Source of the DNA: Mycobacterium talmoniae
GTDB lineage: Bacteria > Actinomycetota > Actinomycetes > Mycobacteriales > Mycobacteriaceae
NCBI GenBank assembly: GCA_002967005.1
Contig: PPEA01000276.1
Span: forward strand, 1 to 37,005
Length of the DNA: 37,005 nucleotides
Direction: 5' to 3'
Within the stretch, counting starts at the first letter, position 1; each line of letters opens with the position of its first letter. The notes under the pieces are model-generated. The model was not told the DNA's origin. It searched no databases and saw only the letters and a list, made by a program, of their open reading frames with translations. The position numbers and the translations under genes are program-made. Below are positions 12,945 to 23,060 of this stretch, piece by piece.

Positions 12945-15900
12945 GTGAGGGCAATATGCGACGCTAGCCGATTTGTGGTGCGGTGGCCCTGGGTCGTCGT
13001 CGGGGTCTGGGTGGCGATCGCAGTCGCGCTACCCCTGTCGGTCCCCTCGCTCAACGAGATGTCCCAGCGGCATCCGCTCGCGATCTTGCCCAGCGACGCG
13101 CCATCGAGCGTGGCCGCCCGAAAGATGACCGAGGCGTTTCACGAGTCGGGCTCGGAAAACCTGCTGCTGGTGGTCCTGACCGATGACAAGGGGCTGGGCC
13201 CCGCCGATGAAGCCGCTTATCGCAAAATTGTGGACGAGCTGCGCGCGGACACCCGAGATGTGTTGATGTTGCAGGATTTCATCGGCACGCCCCCGCTGCG
13301 TTCGGTCGTGACCAGCAAGGACAACAAGTCCTGGGTGCTGCCGGTCGGCGTGGCCGGCGAGTTGGGCACGCCACGGTCCTATGACGCATTCACCCGAATC
13401 GGCGACATCGTCAACCACGCCGTGGACGGCACGCCCCTGACGGCAAACCTCACCGGTCCGGCGGCCACCGTCGCCGACCTCACCGTCGCGGGCGACCGGG
13501 ATCGGATGCCCATTGAGCTGGCGATCGGCGTTATGGTGCTGATCGTCCTGCTGGTGATTTACCGCAGCGTGGTCACCATGCTGCTGCCGTTACTCACGAT
13601 CGGGCTCTCCCTGGTGATCGCCCAGGCGGCGGTGGCCGGATTCTCCCAGGTGACCGGCTCGGGGGTCTCGAATCAGTCCATCGTATTTCTTAGCGCGATA
13701 ATGGCGGGTGCCGGAACCGATTACGCGGTCTTTCTGATAAGTCGGTATCACGACCATTTGCGGTCGGGAGCGGATTTCGATCAGGCGGTCAAGGGGGCAA
13801 TGGGCTCGATCGGAAAAGTGATCGCCGCATCCGCGGCCACCGTCGGAATCACTTTTCTGGTCATCAGCTTCGCCCGAATGGGCGTGTTCAAGACGGTCGG
13901 AACGTCGTCGGCGATCGGGATCGGCGTGGCATTCCTGGCCGCCGTGACGTTGCTGCCGGCGATTCTGGCGATCGCCGGGCCACGGGGCTGGGTCAAGCCC
14001 CGACGGGAGTTGACCGCGCGGTTCTGGCGGCGTTCGGGCATCCGCATTGTGCGCCGGCCGAAGGTTCATCTGCTTGCCAGTGTGCTGGTCTTGATCGCCC
14101 TGGCCAGCTGCGCCGGGTTTGTGCGCTATAACTACGACGATCGCAAGGCCCTGCCGTCTTCTGCGCCGAGTTCCCTCGGATATGCCGCGCTGGATCGGCA
14201 CTTCCCGGTCAATCAGTCGATTCCGGAGTACATCCTCGTCCAATCGCCGCATGATTTGCGCACGCCGCAGGCCCTGGCCGACCTGGAACAAATGGCACAC
14301 CGAGTGAGCCAACTGCCGAATATCGCCGCGGTCAGCGGCATCACTCGTCCCACCGGAGCCGTGCCCGAAGAATTCAAGGCCACCTATCAGGCGGGCGCAT
14401 CGGCACGTTCCTGGCCGACGGATCCAGCCTGATCAACGACCACACCTCGGACCTCAACCGGCTCACCGAAGGGGCCGGCACACTGGCCGACAACCTCAGC
14501 CACGTGCGCGGCCAAGTCACCCAGCTCGCCGCCAGCGTCCAAAACTTGGCCGACTCCTTCTCCTCGGTGAAAAACCAGCAGAGCGGCGACACCTTGGTCA
14601 AGGAGGTCGACACCGCAGCCAAGCTCGTCGACCACGTCAACTCGCTCAGCAATGCGATGGGCTGGAACTTTACCGCCGGCAAGAACCTGTTCGCCTGGAT
14701 CGGCCCGGTGTTGACGGCGCTGCAGGGCAACCCGGTCTGCGATCTCGATGAATCCTGCAGCGCCACCCGCGGCGCGTTCGAACGGCTCACCGGTGGGCGC
14801 GATCAGGAAGACCTCGACGCGATCAGCGAGCTGGCCGGGCAACTGCAGGCAATCCCGGACAAGAAGTCCCTGAACGCATCGATACAGCGGGTGCGTGGTG
14901 CACTGAGCAACCTCACCCAGGTGATGCATTCGATGGGCATGGACCAGCCCGGCGGCCTGCAGGCCAACCTGGGCAGCATGCAAGATGGCGCGAACAAGGT
15001 CGCCGGCGGGAGCCGGCAAGTCGCCGACGCGGTGGCACAGCTCGTCGACCAGGTCAAACAGATGGGTGCCGGGCTTGATCAGGCGTCGGCGTTTTTGTTG
15101 TCGCTGAAACATGACGCGGCACAACCGGGAATGGCCGGGTTCAATGTCCCGGCCCAGGTGCTGCACTTAGACGAGTTCACGAAGGCCGCCAAGGTATTCA
15201 TTTCGCCGGACGGCCATTCGGCGCGTTACCTGGTGCAAACCAAACTCAATCCGTTCAGCAGCGAAGCCATGGATCAGGTCAACGCCATCGGTGAGACCGC
15301 TCGGGCAGCTCAACCGAATACCGCGTTGGCGGACGCCAAGATATCGATGGCGGGGTACACCGTCAGCCTGCGGGACACCCGCGACTACTACGGACACGAC
15401 ATCCGGTTCATCATCGCCGCGACCCTCATCGTCGTGTTACTGACCTTGATCGCACTGCTGCGCGCGATCGTCGCGCCGCTGTACCTCGTGGCGTCCGTGG
15501 TGATTTCGTACCTGTCGGCGGTGGGCATCGGCGTGCTGGTATTTCAATTCCTTCTCGGCCAACAATTGCACTGGAGTGTGCCGCCGCTAGCATTCGTGGT
15601 GTTGGTCGCGGTGGGCGCCGACTACAACATGCTGCTCGTCTCACGAATGCGTGACGAGTCGCCGCATAGCGTGCGTTACGGCGTTATTCGCACCTTGAGT
15701 TCGACCGGCGGTGTGATCACCGCGGCGGGTCTGATCTTCGCTGCCTCGATGTCTGGTCTGTTGTTCTCCAGCATCGGCACCGTGGTGCAGGGCGGTTTCG
15801 TGATCGGGGTGGGAATCTTGCTGGATACCTTCTTGGTTCGCACCGTGACGGTGCCCGCCATTGCTGCCCTGGTGGGGCGGGCGGCCTGGTGGCCGTCACG

Positions 15901-15949
15901 ACTGGATTCGCGACGGCCGCTGGCGCGGTCGGCGGCCGGAGAGGGTTAG
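12945..15949 (+). pseudogene. mmpL10: MmpL10-like RND lipid transporter, frameshifted
   Basis: Inner-membrane RND-family exporter of the MmpL group, expected to move the acyl-trehalose intermediate to the periplasm. The frame breaks near 14398: the first part ends out of frame at 14432, and the family sequence resumes in the next frame ([10 protein letters not shown], then LNRLTEGA). One missing base (probably C in GGCGCC) repairs it and gives about 1001 aa, close to the known MmpL10 length. The first half has TM1 (about 12970-13030), a periplasmic loop, and the TM2-6 bundle with [15 protein letters not shown]. The second half has a coiled-coil-like periplasmic region (about 14440-15120) and the second TM bundle with GADYNMLLVSRMRDE. 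The GTG at 12945 is my preferred start because the family begins just before TM1; the frame is open to 12807, overlapping papA. A sequencing error is as likely as true inactivation. Confidence 0.82.
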
Positions 15950-16006
15950 CGCGCACTGATGATGTATGTGAGACTACGAAACGAAGCCGAGCGGTCAGGA
16001 GTAGGA

Positions 16007-17137
16007 ATGAAGAAACTACTCGCCGGAGTTACCGCGCTGGTCACCGTCAGCGCCACCGGATACTTTGGCGTCGGGGTCAGCGTGGCCGATGACACGGCCA
16101 TCGGCGGGCCACCGACCCCCGGTGCGCCGGGCGACCAGACCGGATACGCCCTCGGCGGGGCTCACGTCTTGGGCATTCCCTACGACGAGTACATCCGCCA
16201 GGAGGGAGCCCAATGGTTCCCCGGGCAGCAACGACAAATCGTCCGCTACCCGGCCGGCCAGGTCCAGGGCCACGTTCTGGAACGACTCTTCCCGGGCATC
16301 GGCAAGATCGGCGAAGAACTGCTCCCCGGCCTGGGTTTGGACGGCCCCAGCGTCGGCGAGTCGGTCGACGAGGGAATCGACAACCTCGATACGGCGTTCC
16401 GCACCACCGGTCGCCCCGGTACGGCGATCGGCTTGTCCGAGGGTGGCTTCGTCGTCGACGGCGAGCAGGCCCGGCTGGCCAATGACCCGACCGCTCCCCC
16501 GCCGCACACGCTGAACTTCGCCACCTTCGGCGACCCGATCGGGCGTCACGCCTTCGGTGAGAGCTTCCTGACCGCCATGTTCCCGGTCGGCAGCGTTGTT
16601 CCCGCCCTCGACTACACCATGCCGGCGCCGTACGAAAGCCAGTACGACACCTATCGGTTCGTGGCGGCCTACGACTCGATCGCCGACTTCCCCGACCGGC
16701 CGGACAACCTGTTTGCGCTCGCCAACACGCTGATGGGCCTGGCCACCGGCCACACCGCGGTGGCCTTCACCAACCCGAGCATGGTGCCGCCGCAGAACAT
16801 CAGAACCACGATCAACTCCCGTGGCGCCAAAGATACGACGATCATGGTCCCGGAAAAGCACCTTCCGCTCGTCATGCCGTTGAAGTACGTCGGGATTGAC
16901 GAAGACACCTTGAACAAGCTCGACGCGATCCTGACCCCACGGGTGGATGCGGGCTACTCCCGAAACGACGACCCGTCGACCGCGCCGGTTCAGGTAGACC
17001 CGGTGCACGGCTTCGACCCCGCGGAGGTCACGGCGCCGGCCAACCAGGCGACGTTCGGCGGTGGCGCTGACCCGGTCTCACAGATCCTCAGCGGCGCAAC
17101 GTCCGTGTTGTCGCACACCGGCGAACCCGACCACTGA
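16007..17137 (+). CDS. Secreted PE-PPE-domain acyltransferase (Chp type)
   Basis: Alpha/beta-hydrolase of the PE-PPE domain family, 376 aa, related to Chp1 (Rv3822) and Chp2 (Rv1184c), which transesterify acyl-trehaloses outside the membrane. An N-terminal signal or anchor segment follows MKKL (about residues 1-27). The nucleophile motif is GLSEG (Ser about 144). A likely acid lies in [11 protein letters not shown] (Asp about 223), and His285 sits in EKHLPLVMP, consistent with a Ser-Asp-His triad. I chose ATG 16007, which has AGGAG at 15997-16001, over an upstream in-frame ATG at 15959 that lacks a good site. The gene follows mmpL10 by 57 bp. In TPP-producing species the equivalent enzyme does the last acyl transfers on exported diacyltrehalose; that role here is inference. 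Confidence 0.85.
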   Translation: MKKLLAGVTALVTVSATGYFGVGVSVADDTAIGGPPTPGAPGDQTGYALGGAHVLGIPYDEYIRQEGAQWFPGQQRQIVRYPAGQVQGHVLERLFPGIGKIGEELLPGLGLDGPSVGESVDEGIDNLDTAFRTTGRPGTAIGLSEGGFVVDGEQARLANDPTAPPPHTLNFATFGDPIGRHAFGESFLTAMFPVGSVVPALDYTMPAPYESQYDTYRFVAAYDSIADFPDRPDNLFALANTLMGLATGHTAVAFTNPSMVPPQNIRTTINSRGAKDTTIMVPEKHLPLVMPLKYVGIDEDTLNKLDAILTPRVDAGYSRNDDPSTAPVQVDPVHGFDPAEVTAPANQATFGGGADPVSQILSGATSVLSHTGEPDH

Positions 17138-17178
17138 TTTTCCAGCCCACAAATTCGACTAGTTAGTGCGGACGTAAT

Positions 17179-18921
17179 GTGACGCCTATGCCCCAGTCAT
17201 CGATCCTCTCCATGCTGCACGGGCGTGCCAGCCTGCGACCCCATGATGTCGCGTTCACGTTTACCAACTACGAGAACGACTGGGCGGGCGTTCCCGAGAG
17301 CCTCACCTGGTCCCAGCTGTCCCGCCGCACCCTGAATATGGCGCGCGAGATCCGCCTGCAGGCGTCGGTGGGCGACCGCGCGGTCATCCTGGCGCCGCAG
17401 AGCCTGGATTACATCGTGGCGTTCCTGGGATCCATCCAGGCGGGGCTTATCGCAGTCCCGCTGCCGTTGCCGCACCGCGGCTCCAGTCATGAGCGGGTCG
17501 GTGCGGTGTTTGCCGACACCGCGCCCTCGGTTGTGCTCACCACGTCCGCGGTGGCGGCCGACGTGGGGGACTATGTCGATCAATCACCGATGGACACCGC
17601 GCCGAAGATCGTCGAAGTCGATTCGTTGAACCTCGACGTCGAAGGCGAACCCAGCGTTGCGCCGGCTGAGTCGCCGGGCATCGCGTATTTGCAGTACAGC
17701 TCGGGGTCGACCCGGCTGCCCACCGGCGTCATGATGTCGCACCGCAACCTCACGGTGAATTTCGAGCAGCTGATGCGCGGCTTCTCCGCGGAGGCCAAAA
17801 TCCCCTCGGACACCACGATCGTGTCGTGGTTGCCCTTCTACCACGACATGGGGCTGATGCTGGGGGTCTGCGCACCCATCCTCAGCGGCTTTCGCGCCGA
17901 ACTGACAAGTCCGGTTTCGTTCTTGGAAAGGCCGGCCAGGTGGATGCGTGCGCTGGCCGAAAATTCGTGTGCGTGGTCGTCGGCGCCGAACTTCGCCTTT
18001 GACCTGGCCGCTCGGAAAACCAGCGACGCTGACCTGGCCGGGCTCGACCTGGGCGGGGTGCTGGGCATCATCAACGGTGCCGAGCGTGTCGAGCCGGCCA
18101 CCTTGCACCGCTTCGTCGATCGGTTTGCGCACTTCAACCTTCAGGACCACATGCTCCGCCCGTCCTATGGTTTGGCGGAGGCCACCGTCTTTGTCGCGAC
18201 GGGCACCTGGAACGAATCAGACCCGGCGGGTCACTTCGATCTCGACGAACTGTCCGCGGGCCGCGTTCAGCGGTGCGCGGCGGGCGCCGGAACGGCGCTG
18301 GTCAAATACCGGGTGCCGCAATCACCCACGCTGCGGATCGTCGACACCGACACCCACCGCGAGTGCCCGCCAGACGTGGTCGGCGAGATCTGGGTCCGCG
18401 GCGACAACGTCGCCGAGGGTTACTGGGGCAAACCGCCGGAGGAGCAGGGCTGCTTCGGCGCCACGCTGGTCGACCCATCGCCCGGCACGCCCGAGGGGCA
18501 GTGGCTGAGAACGGGCGACCTGGGTTTCGTCTCCGAGGGCGAGCTGTTCATCGTCGGCCGGATCAAGGACCTGCTGATCATCCGGGGACGTAATCACTAC
18601 CCCGAGGACATCGAGGCGACGGTTCAAGAGATCACCCGTGGTCGGGTCGCGGCGATATCGCTGCCGCTGAACAGCACCGAACAGCTGGTCACGATCATTG
18701 AGCTCAAAAAGCGCGACGACCCCGACGGGGAGGTGCTGCACTGGCTCGCCGACGTCAAAAGCGACGTCACCTCCGCGATCTCCAATGCCCACGGCTTGAA
18801 TGTCGGGGACCTCGTTCTGGTGCCGCCCGGGTCGATCCCCATCACGACGAGCGGCAAGATTCGGCGCGCCGCCTGCGTCGAGCAGTACCGCCAGGACCAA
18901 TTCAGCCGGCTGGACGCCTGA
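17179..18921 (+). CDS. fadD23: Fatty-acyl-AMP ligase (FadD21/FadD23 type)
   Basis: ANL-superfamily adenylating enzyme, 580 aa. It should activate a fatty acid as acyl-AMP and hand it to the partner PKS. The ATP-binding loop is [14 protein letters not shown] (from about residue 170). Later motifs include [14 protein letters not shown], the hinge region RTGDLGF and [20 protein letters not shown], and the C-terminal TTSGKIRR with the catalytic lysine. Length and motifs fit the FAAL subclass rather than a CoA ligase. Two starts are possible: GTG 17179 and ATG 17188; neither has a strong RBS. It lies 41 bp after chp and 30 bp before gap, so it is probably co-transcribed. The symbol follows the TPP locus naming; FadD21 is equally close by motif. 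Confidence 0.85.
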   Translation: MTPMPQSSILSMLHGRASLRPHDVAFTFTNYENDWAGVPESLTWSQLSRRTLNMAREIRLQASVGDRAVILAPQSLDYIVAFLGSIQAGLIAVPLPLPHRGSSHERVGAVFADTAPSVVLTTSAVAADVGDYVDQSPMDTAPKIVEVDSLNLDVEGEPSVAPAESPGIAYLQYSSGSTRLPTGVMMSHRNLTVNFEQLMRGFSAEAKIPSDTTIVSWLPFYHDMGLMLGVCAPILSGFRAELTSPVSFLERPARWMRALAENSCAWSSAPNFAFDLAARKTSDADLAGLDLGGVLGIINGAERVEPATLHRFVDRFAHFNLQDHMLRPSYGLAEATVFVATGTWNESDPAGHFDLDELSAGRVQRCAAGAGTALVKYRVPQSPTLRIVDTDTHRECPPDVVGEIWVRGDNVAEGYWGKPPEEQGCFGATLVDPSPGTPEGQWLRTGDLGFVSEGELFIVGRIKDLLIIRGRNHYPEDIEATVQEITRGRVAAISLPLNSTEQLVTIIELKKRDDPDGEVLHWLADVKSDVTSAISNAHGLNVGDLVLVPPGSIPITTSGKIRRAACVEQYRQDQFSRLDA

Positions 18922-18951
18922 GCCGCCCGCTGGGCGCACCCAGAACCAGAC

Positions 18952-19602
18952 ATGCTGGTCACCGTCCTGGTCATGGCCCTAGCCGTCAGCATCGAGCCGT
19001 TCCGCATCGGCATGACCGTGCTCATGCTGAACCGGCCCCGGCCCGCGCTGCAACTGCTCGCGTTTTTGTGTGGTGGTTTCGCCATGGGAATGACGGTGGG
19101 TCTGGTCGTCTTGTTTGTCTTCCGACGCGCCCTGCTCGGGTCGAGCCATGTCACGGTGCCCAAAGTGCAGATCCTGATCGGGTTCCTGGCGCTCACGGTC
19201 GCGGTGCTGGTCGCCATCGACATCCGCGGACGGTTGGGGGCGGGCCCGGCGAAACTGGCGATGCCGGGCAGGCGACTGCTGAACGGGGAGTCGGTGGCGG
19301 TCGCGGGAATCGCCGGTCTCGGCATCGCCTTGCCGTCGGTCGACTATCTGGCCGCGCTGGCGATCATCCTGGCCTCCGGCGCGGCAGCCTTGACGCAGGT
19401 GGCGGTGTTGTTGATCTTCAACATCGTGGCGTTCGCGCTGATAGAGATTCCATTGCTGGCCTATCTTCTGGCGCCCGCAGCGACGGCCAGGTGGGTCGCG
19501 GCGCTGCACACCTGGATTCGCGCGCGGCGACGCGGTGAAGTCGCGACCCTGTTAGCCGCGCTGGGCTGCGTCTTCGTCGCGGTCGGGATGGCCGGGCTCT
19601 GA
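18952..19602 (+). CDS. gap: Gap/Sap-like glycolipid export membrane protein
   Basis: Small integral membrane protein of 216 aa with about six predicted transmembrane segments, of the Gap (GPL-addressing protein) / Sap (Rv3821) family. These proteins help surface lipids reach the cell surface and accompany MmpL transporters. The N-terminal motif with SIEPFRIGMTVLML and the short cytoplasmic RPRPALQLLAF loop are family-like. The ATG at 18952 follows fadD by 30 bp, and the gene is last in the rightward run. Assignment to the family is from pattern recognition; the transported lipid is inferred from neighbours. Confidence 0.75.
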   Translation: MLVTVLVMALAVSIEPFRIGMTVLMLNRPRPALQLLAFLCGGFAMGMTVGLVVLFVFRRALLGSSHVTVPKVQILIGFLALTVAVLVAIDIRGRLGAGPAKLAMPGRRLLNGESVAVAGIAGLGIALPSVDYLAALAIILASGAAALTQVAVLLIFNIVAFALIEIPLLAYLLAPAATARWVAALHTWIRARRRGEVATLLAALGCVFVAVGMAGL

Positions 19603-19681
19603 TCCGCCCTGTCCGGGGGGCACCGCGCGTAGCTCTCCGGAACCGTCCACTTCAGCGAGCTTCGCAGGCGTTCGTTCACCG

Positions 19682-20776
19682 TTACGGAACATCGAACTTG
19701 TCCGCGATTTCTTGCCAGGCACGAGCGTGCTTTCTTGCGATTTCAGCGATGGTGCCCGAGCAGTGGATCGGAATAGCTTCCGCCAACTCGTTAAAGGTGC
19801 TAATCGTAACGACGACGGTGGACAGCAACCGCAGCAGCGCGCGTCCCCTCTCGGAGCATCTGATTGAGGGATCTTTTCTCAGTCGCTGCAGGAGATCGTG
19901 CCCCTGGGCTCCTGCTGACGCACTCGCGCCGGCGCTCGGCACACCGCGCACGCCGCCAAGAGGTCGATCCGCGGTGGCGTTTGTGGGGTTGTCCCCATGT
20001 TCAGAGCGGTGACTCGAATTTTTTGCGAGATTATCGGGCAGGGGGTTCTCGCCGTTGTCGATACGCCGCCGCACATCGCGCGCAGTGGTGACGGAGACGC
20101 CCGCTTCCCGCGCTATCTCCCGCAGCGATGCGCGGGGATTGATCGACAAAAATTCCGCGGCACGTCGCCGTCCATTAACCGGACTAGCCGGTCGGATCTT
20201 TCCGTCGCGCCCGAGCCGGTGACCCAACTGGGAAATTTCCTCAGTTGCACACTCTCGCAATTTGCCTACAGTTTTGTTCGACACTCCGGCGATCAGCGCA
20301 ATGGACCGATCGGACCACTGGGGGTGGGCTCGTACAATTCGTCGCGCAGCGGCCTTTCGCTCAGCAAGGGTCAGCGGCAGGCCGTGGCTGACATTCAGAT
20401 GTACGGCGAGCGCAAAAGCTTCAGCGTTATTACCCTCGAAAAACCTCGCCGGTATCGTGCTGTCGCCGCGCAATTCGGTTGCCCGTAGCCGATGCACACC
20501 GTCGATCACCCGCATCGAGGTCCGATGGATCACTATCGGAGGCAAGGGCAACGGTGATTGCGCCAGGATCTTGACATGGTGCTCGTTTGTCTTGCTCTTC
20601 CTCGGGGTGTACGAATTGCGAATCGACGCCACCGGCACATTCTCGACCGGCAGGGAGCTACTTTGCCGTACCCACTCCTCCACCGCAAATGCCGACAACT
20701 GGCCCGAGTTACCGTACGCATGCGTCAAAGGAAGCGCCTGCCTGTTTAGCGCGTGGCTCTCGTTTGTTTGCGGCAT
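19682..20776 (-). CDS. ParB/StrR-like DNA-binding regulator
   Basis: Protein of 364 aa with a ParB-type N-terminal domain (about 45-130) containing IDGVHRLRATELRGD, including the GxxRxxA pattern at residues 93-99. Two helix-turn-helix segments follow: about 155-175 (DRSIALIAGVSNKTVGKLR) and about 216-237 (ASLREIAREAGVSVTTARDV). A Ser/Gly/Ala-rich linker (about 245-290) and a helical C-terminus complete it. The layout resembles ParB-like pathway regulators of the StrR/NovG kind in Streptomyces antibiotic clusters more than chromosomal ParB, and no parA or parS-like site is adjacent. Base composition is clearly lower in GC than the flanking lipid genes, with many AAA, ATT and TCG/AGC codons, which suggests a foreign origin. 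It converges on gap. Its targets are unknown; the lipid locus is one candidate. The start has only a weak RBS. Confidence 0.72.
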   Translation of the reverse strand: MPQTNESHALNRQALPLTHAYGNSGQLSAFAVEEWVRQSSSLPVENVPVASIRNSYTPRKSKTNEHHVKILAQSPLPLPPIVIHRTSMRVIDGVHRLRATELRGDSTIPARFFEGNNAEAFALAVHLNVSHGLPLTLAERKAAARRIVRAHPQWSDRSIALIAGVSNKTVGKLRECATEEISQLGHRLGRDGKIRPASPVNGRRRAAEFLSINPRASLREIAREAGVSVTTARDVRRRIDNGENPLPDNLAKNSSHRSEHGDNPTNATADRPLGGVRGVPSAGASASAGAQGHDLLQRLRKDPSIRCSERGRALLRLLSTVVVTISTFNELAEAIPIHCSGTIAEIARKHARAWQEIADKFDVP

Positions 20777-21189
20777 CGATCTGAAAGTCCGAGCTATCTA
20801 CTTACACGTCTTTCACGACGACCATACGGCCAGATCAAAATCGGCAACCGCATGGTTGTTTTGTGCCCATACAATCGGACCCCTTTCGGTGATTCCTGCA
20901 ACTCAGCGATACCGGCGGCGGTCTCATGCGCAGCCCGCGGAGCGGCCATTCATATCGGTTGTATGGAAATCACTGGTATGCGAACAACCGCCTGCGGAAC
21001 GACGCACGAGACCGTCAGACTGACTTCGGCGCCCACAACAGTGCCACGTTGCTGAACACGCCCTCCCGTACCTTACGCTCGAGTAGCTTACGCGTCAGTA
21101 GCTTACTCCAGAGTAGGTAAGGCGTCGAGGGCCACTTGTCGGCCGGCGCTATGCCACAGTGACAGCAATGAGCATTGCCGGGGGTCGCG
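20777..21189. other. 413-bp lower-GC intergenic region
   Basis: No convincing gene. It lies between the divergent ParB-like gene and the DUF3592-like gene, so it should hold both promoters. Short open frames here have no domain-like sequence. The only clear structure is the 15-bp tandem repeat at 21069-21129. A 12-codon frame starting at ATG 21168 is probably not real. Confidence 0.5.
21069..21129. repeat. Four-unit 15-bp tandem repeat, operator-like
   Basis: Consecutive units: TACCTTACGCTCGAG (21069), TAGCTTACGCGTCAG (21084), TAGCTTACTCCAGAG (21099) and TAGGTAAGGCGTCGAG (21114). The first three share TA-S-CTTAC at the start and AG at the end; the fourth carries GTAAGG, the reverse complement of CCTTAC in the first. 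A perfect 12-bp palindrome, TACTC-CA-GAGTA, lies at 21104-21115. The array is about 60-120 bp before the DUF3592-like gene, where an operator would be expected. The binding protein is unknown. Confidence 0.55.
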
Positions 21190-22275
21190 GTGACCGCCTC
21201 ACCTGACCGGGCGGCGGCGTGGCCGCGGCAGCGGTGGCGGCGGCTGGGTGGCTCGGTCTTCGGGACGCTGTTCGGCGGTGCCCTCGCGCTGGCCATGACA
21301 GCGCTCGTCATTCCCCCGCTGTTGATCTGGTCGCACGCCGCCGGTGATCGTGTCGCGGTCCGCGGCACCGAAACCGTCCGCGCCGGTTCGCGGGGTTTTG
21401 CCTGCATGGGGTGGGTGTTGCCGGCCGGCGCGCCGATCCCGGTCCGCACGTTCGACGGATACATGATGCCGGGGATCACTCGCGCAGAGCGCAAGCAGGT
21501 CCACCGGGTTCAGGTCATCGGCGCCAACTCCTGCACCGATGGTGACTACTGGGCATTGTCGTCGCGCGATAGCGAGGTCTGGGCGCGCAATCCGGCCGTG
21601 ACCGCCCTGTTCGGGGTGATCGTCAAGCTCGGCCTGGGACTATCCGGGCTGGGGCTGGCCGCACGCGGCGCACGCCGGTCGGTGGCCGTGGTCCGGGGCG
21701 ACCCGTCGGGGTGGGACCCCGACGAGGAACGTACGCATCGCCGCCCGCGGCTGCCCAAGGCCGGGCGCGCCGAGTCGCTACTGATCCGCACCGCCGCCGT
21801 GCTCGGCGTGATGATCGCGGTGTGCGTGGCGGGCTCCCTCGGCCTGGGGGCGGGGATCCTGCTGGGTTTGATCGGCGTCGGACCGGTATTGGGTTTTGTC
21901 GGCGCGGCCGCGGCCATCGTGGTCTGCGTTCGGCTCAATCGACGCCTGAGTCGCGCGCACCGCGCTCGAATCCGCCGCCACGGCACGCCGTTGCACGGCA
22001 AAGTCGTCGACTGCCGCGAATCGCTGCGGCCGCGGCCCAACCGGCGCATTGACCCCTGGGTGACGCTGACCGTCCAGTTCGACGATGCCGACCACCCCAC
22101 CCCGCGGTGGCTGCGCCGCGCCTACCGGTTCAGCTCCGACGAGACCGACATCGCCGCGGCGTTCGCCCGCCGCCACCACGTCGGCGCCGCGGTGACGGTG
22201 TACCGCGGGCGGCACCAGATGTTCTACCTGCTCGACGTCGATGACGCGCACTTGTCGTGGCCGCAGTGGTGGTAA
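21190..22275 (+). CDS. Membrane protein with DUF3592-like domain
   Basis: Predicted membrane protein of 361 aa of unknown function. One TM segment (about 25-45) is followed by an extracytoplasmic loop with two cysteines (FACMGW and NSCTDGD) that could pair. A second TM lies near 135-155, and a hairpin of two hydrophobic segments near 200-250. The C-terminal third (GTPLHGKVVDC, then WVTLTVQFDD, AYRFSSDETD and VTVYRGRHQMFYLLD) resembles the small beta-rich DUF3592 module. The start is uncertain: GTG 21190 has GGGGG 6 nt upstream; TTG 21175 is also in frame. It converges on the glycosyltransferase remnant with 11 bp between stops. Nothing links it functionally to its neighbours. Confidence 0.6.
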   Translation: MTASPDRAAAWPRQRWRRLGGSVFGTLFGGALALAMTALVIPPLLIWSHAAGDRVAVRGTETVRAGSRGFACMGWVLPAGAPIPVRTFDGYMMPGITRAERKQVHRVQVIGANSCTDGDYWALSSRDSEVWARNPAVTALFGVIVKLGLGLSGLGLAARGARRSVAVVRGDPSGWDPDEERTHRRPRLPKAGRAESLLIRTAAVLGVMIAVCVAGSLGLGAGILLGLIGVGPVLGFVGAAAAIVVCVRLNRRLSRAHRARIRRHGTPLHGKVVDCRESLRPRPNRRIDPWVTLTVQFDDADHPTPRWLRRAYRFSSDETDIAAAFARRHHVGAAVTVYRGRHQMFYLLDVDDAHLSWPQWW

Positions 22276-22286
22276 AACCCCCGCCG

Positions 22287-23060
22287 TTACACCACGCCGC
22301 TGACGTAGTGCCCATTGCGGACCGCCCGCAGCACCTCACGCATCGCGTCGCCGCTTTGACGCCAGGAGAATTCGGCGCTGCGGGCCTGCGCCTTGGCGCC
22401 GAGTTGGTCGCGCAGCACCGGGTCGGCCAACAGTTGCTCCAGCCGGCCCACCAGTTCCTCACGGTCGTCGACCAGCATTCCGGTGACCCCGTCCACGATG
22501 GAGTCGGCCAGCCCGCCCGAGGACCGGTAGCCGATGGTCGGCACGCCGTGTTGGGCCGCCTCAACCACCGCCAGGCCCCAGCCCTCCTTGCGGGAGGGCA
22601 GCACGTGCACCCACGATCGCTGCACCACTTCATGTTTGGCCGCGTCGTCGACGTGTCCGTGGAAAGTCACTGCGTCGGTGATGCCGAGCAGCGCCGCATG
22701 GTCGACCAGACGCTGGTGCCACCACCCATCGCCGACGATGTCGAGGTGCAGGCCAGGCACCGTCGACCGCAGCGCCGCCACCGCCTCCAGGGCATCCTCG
22801 ATCTGCTTGTGCGGCACCAGCCGGGACAGCACCACCACCCGCGGGTCGGCGGCCCGTTCAACCGACAGTGTCTGCGCGGGCGCTTCGTCAAGACCGTTGC
22901 GCACCACCGCGATTCGCTGACCGTCCACACCCAGCTCGACCAGGTCTCGCGCCGACGGCAGCGACACCGTCACGTATTGGTTGCGGCGGTGCAGCCACGG
23001 CGACAACATCGACTCGACGTACCAGCCGATGCGGCCCAGCACCGGCCCGGCCGGCTCGAA
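22287..23060 (-). pseudogene. GT4-family glycosyltransferase, N-terminal half missing
   Basis: About 258 residues of a GT-B fold glycosyltransferase: the end of the acceptor domain (RIGWYVESMLSPWLHRRNQYVTVS) and the whole nucleotide-sugar domain. The latter has SRLVPHKQIEDALEAV, then HGHVDD, and the EX7E motif in EGWGLAVVEAAQHGVP. The first 130-150 residues, with the glycine-rich acceptor loop, are absent. The frame instead runs upstream into a DUF1028 coding sequence, with the join near 23060. Without the acceptor half it is unlikely to be active. The sugar donor cannot be told. The loss may be a real deletion or an assembly join. Confidence 0.7.

Noticed and set aside
64-19602. Sulfolipid-1 or PAT/DAT locus
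   Set aside because: Both AT domains are malonyl-type and the PKS is bimodular; SL-1 and PAT PKSs are single-module methylmalonyl enzymes.
19603-19681. Bidirectional terminator between gap and the ParB-like gene
   Set aside because: Only a 4-bp hairpin (GCGA-GCT-TCGC) and no U-run.
19682-20776. Plasmid or phage partition gene
   Set aside because: No parA, origin, integrase or attachment-like repeats around it; the architecture is closer to StrR-like regulators.
21069-21129. Possible small CRISPR array
   Set aside because: Units are contiguous 15-mers without spacers and there are no cas genes.
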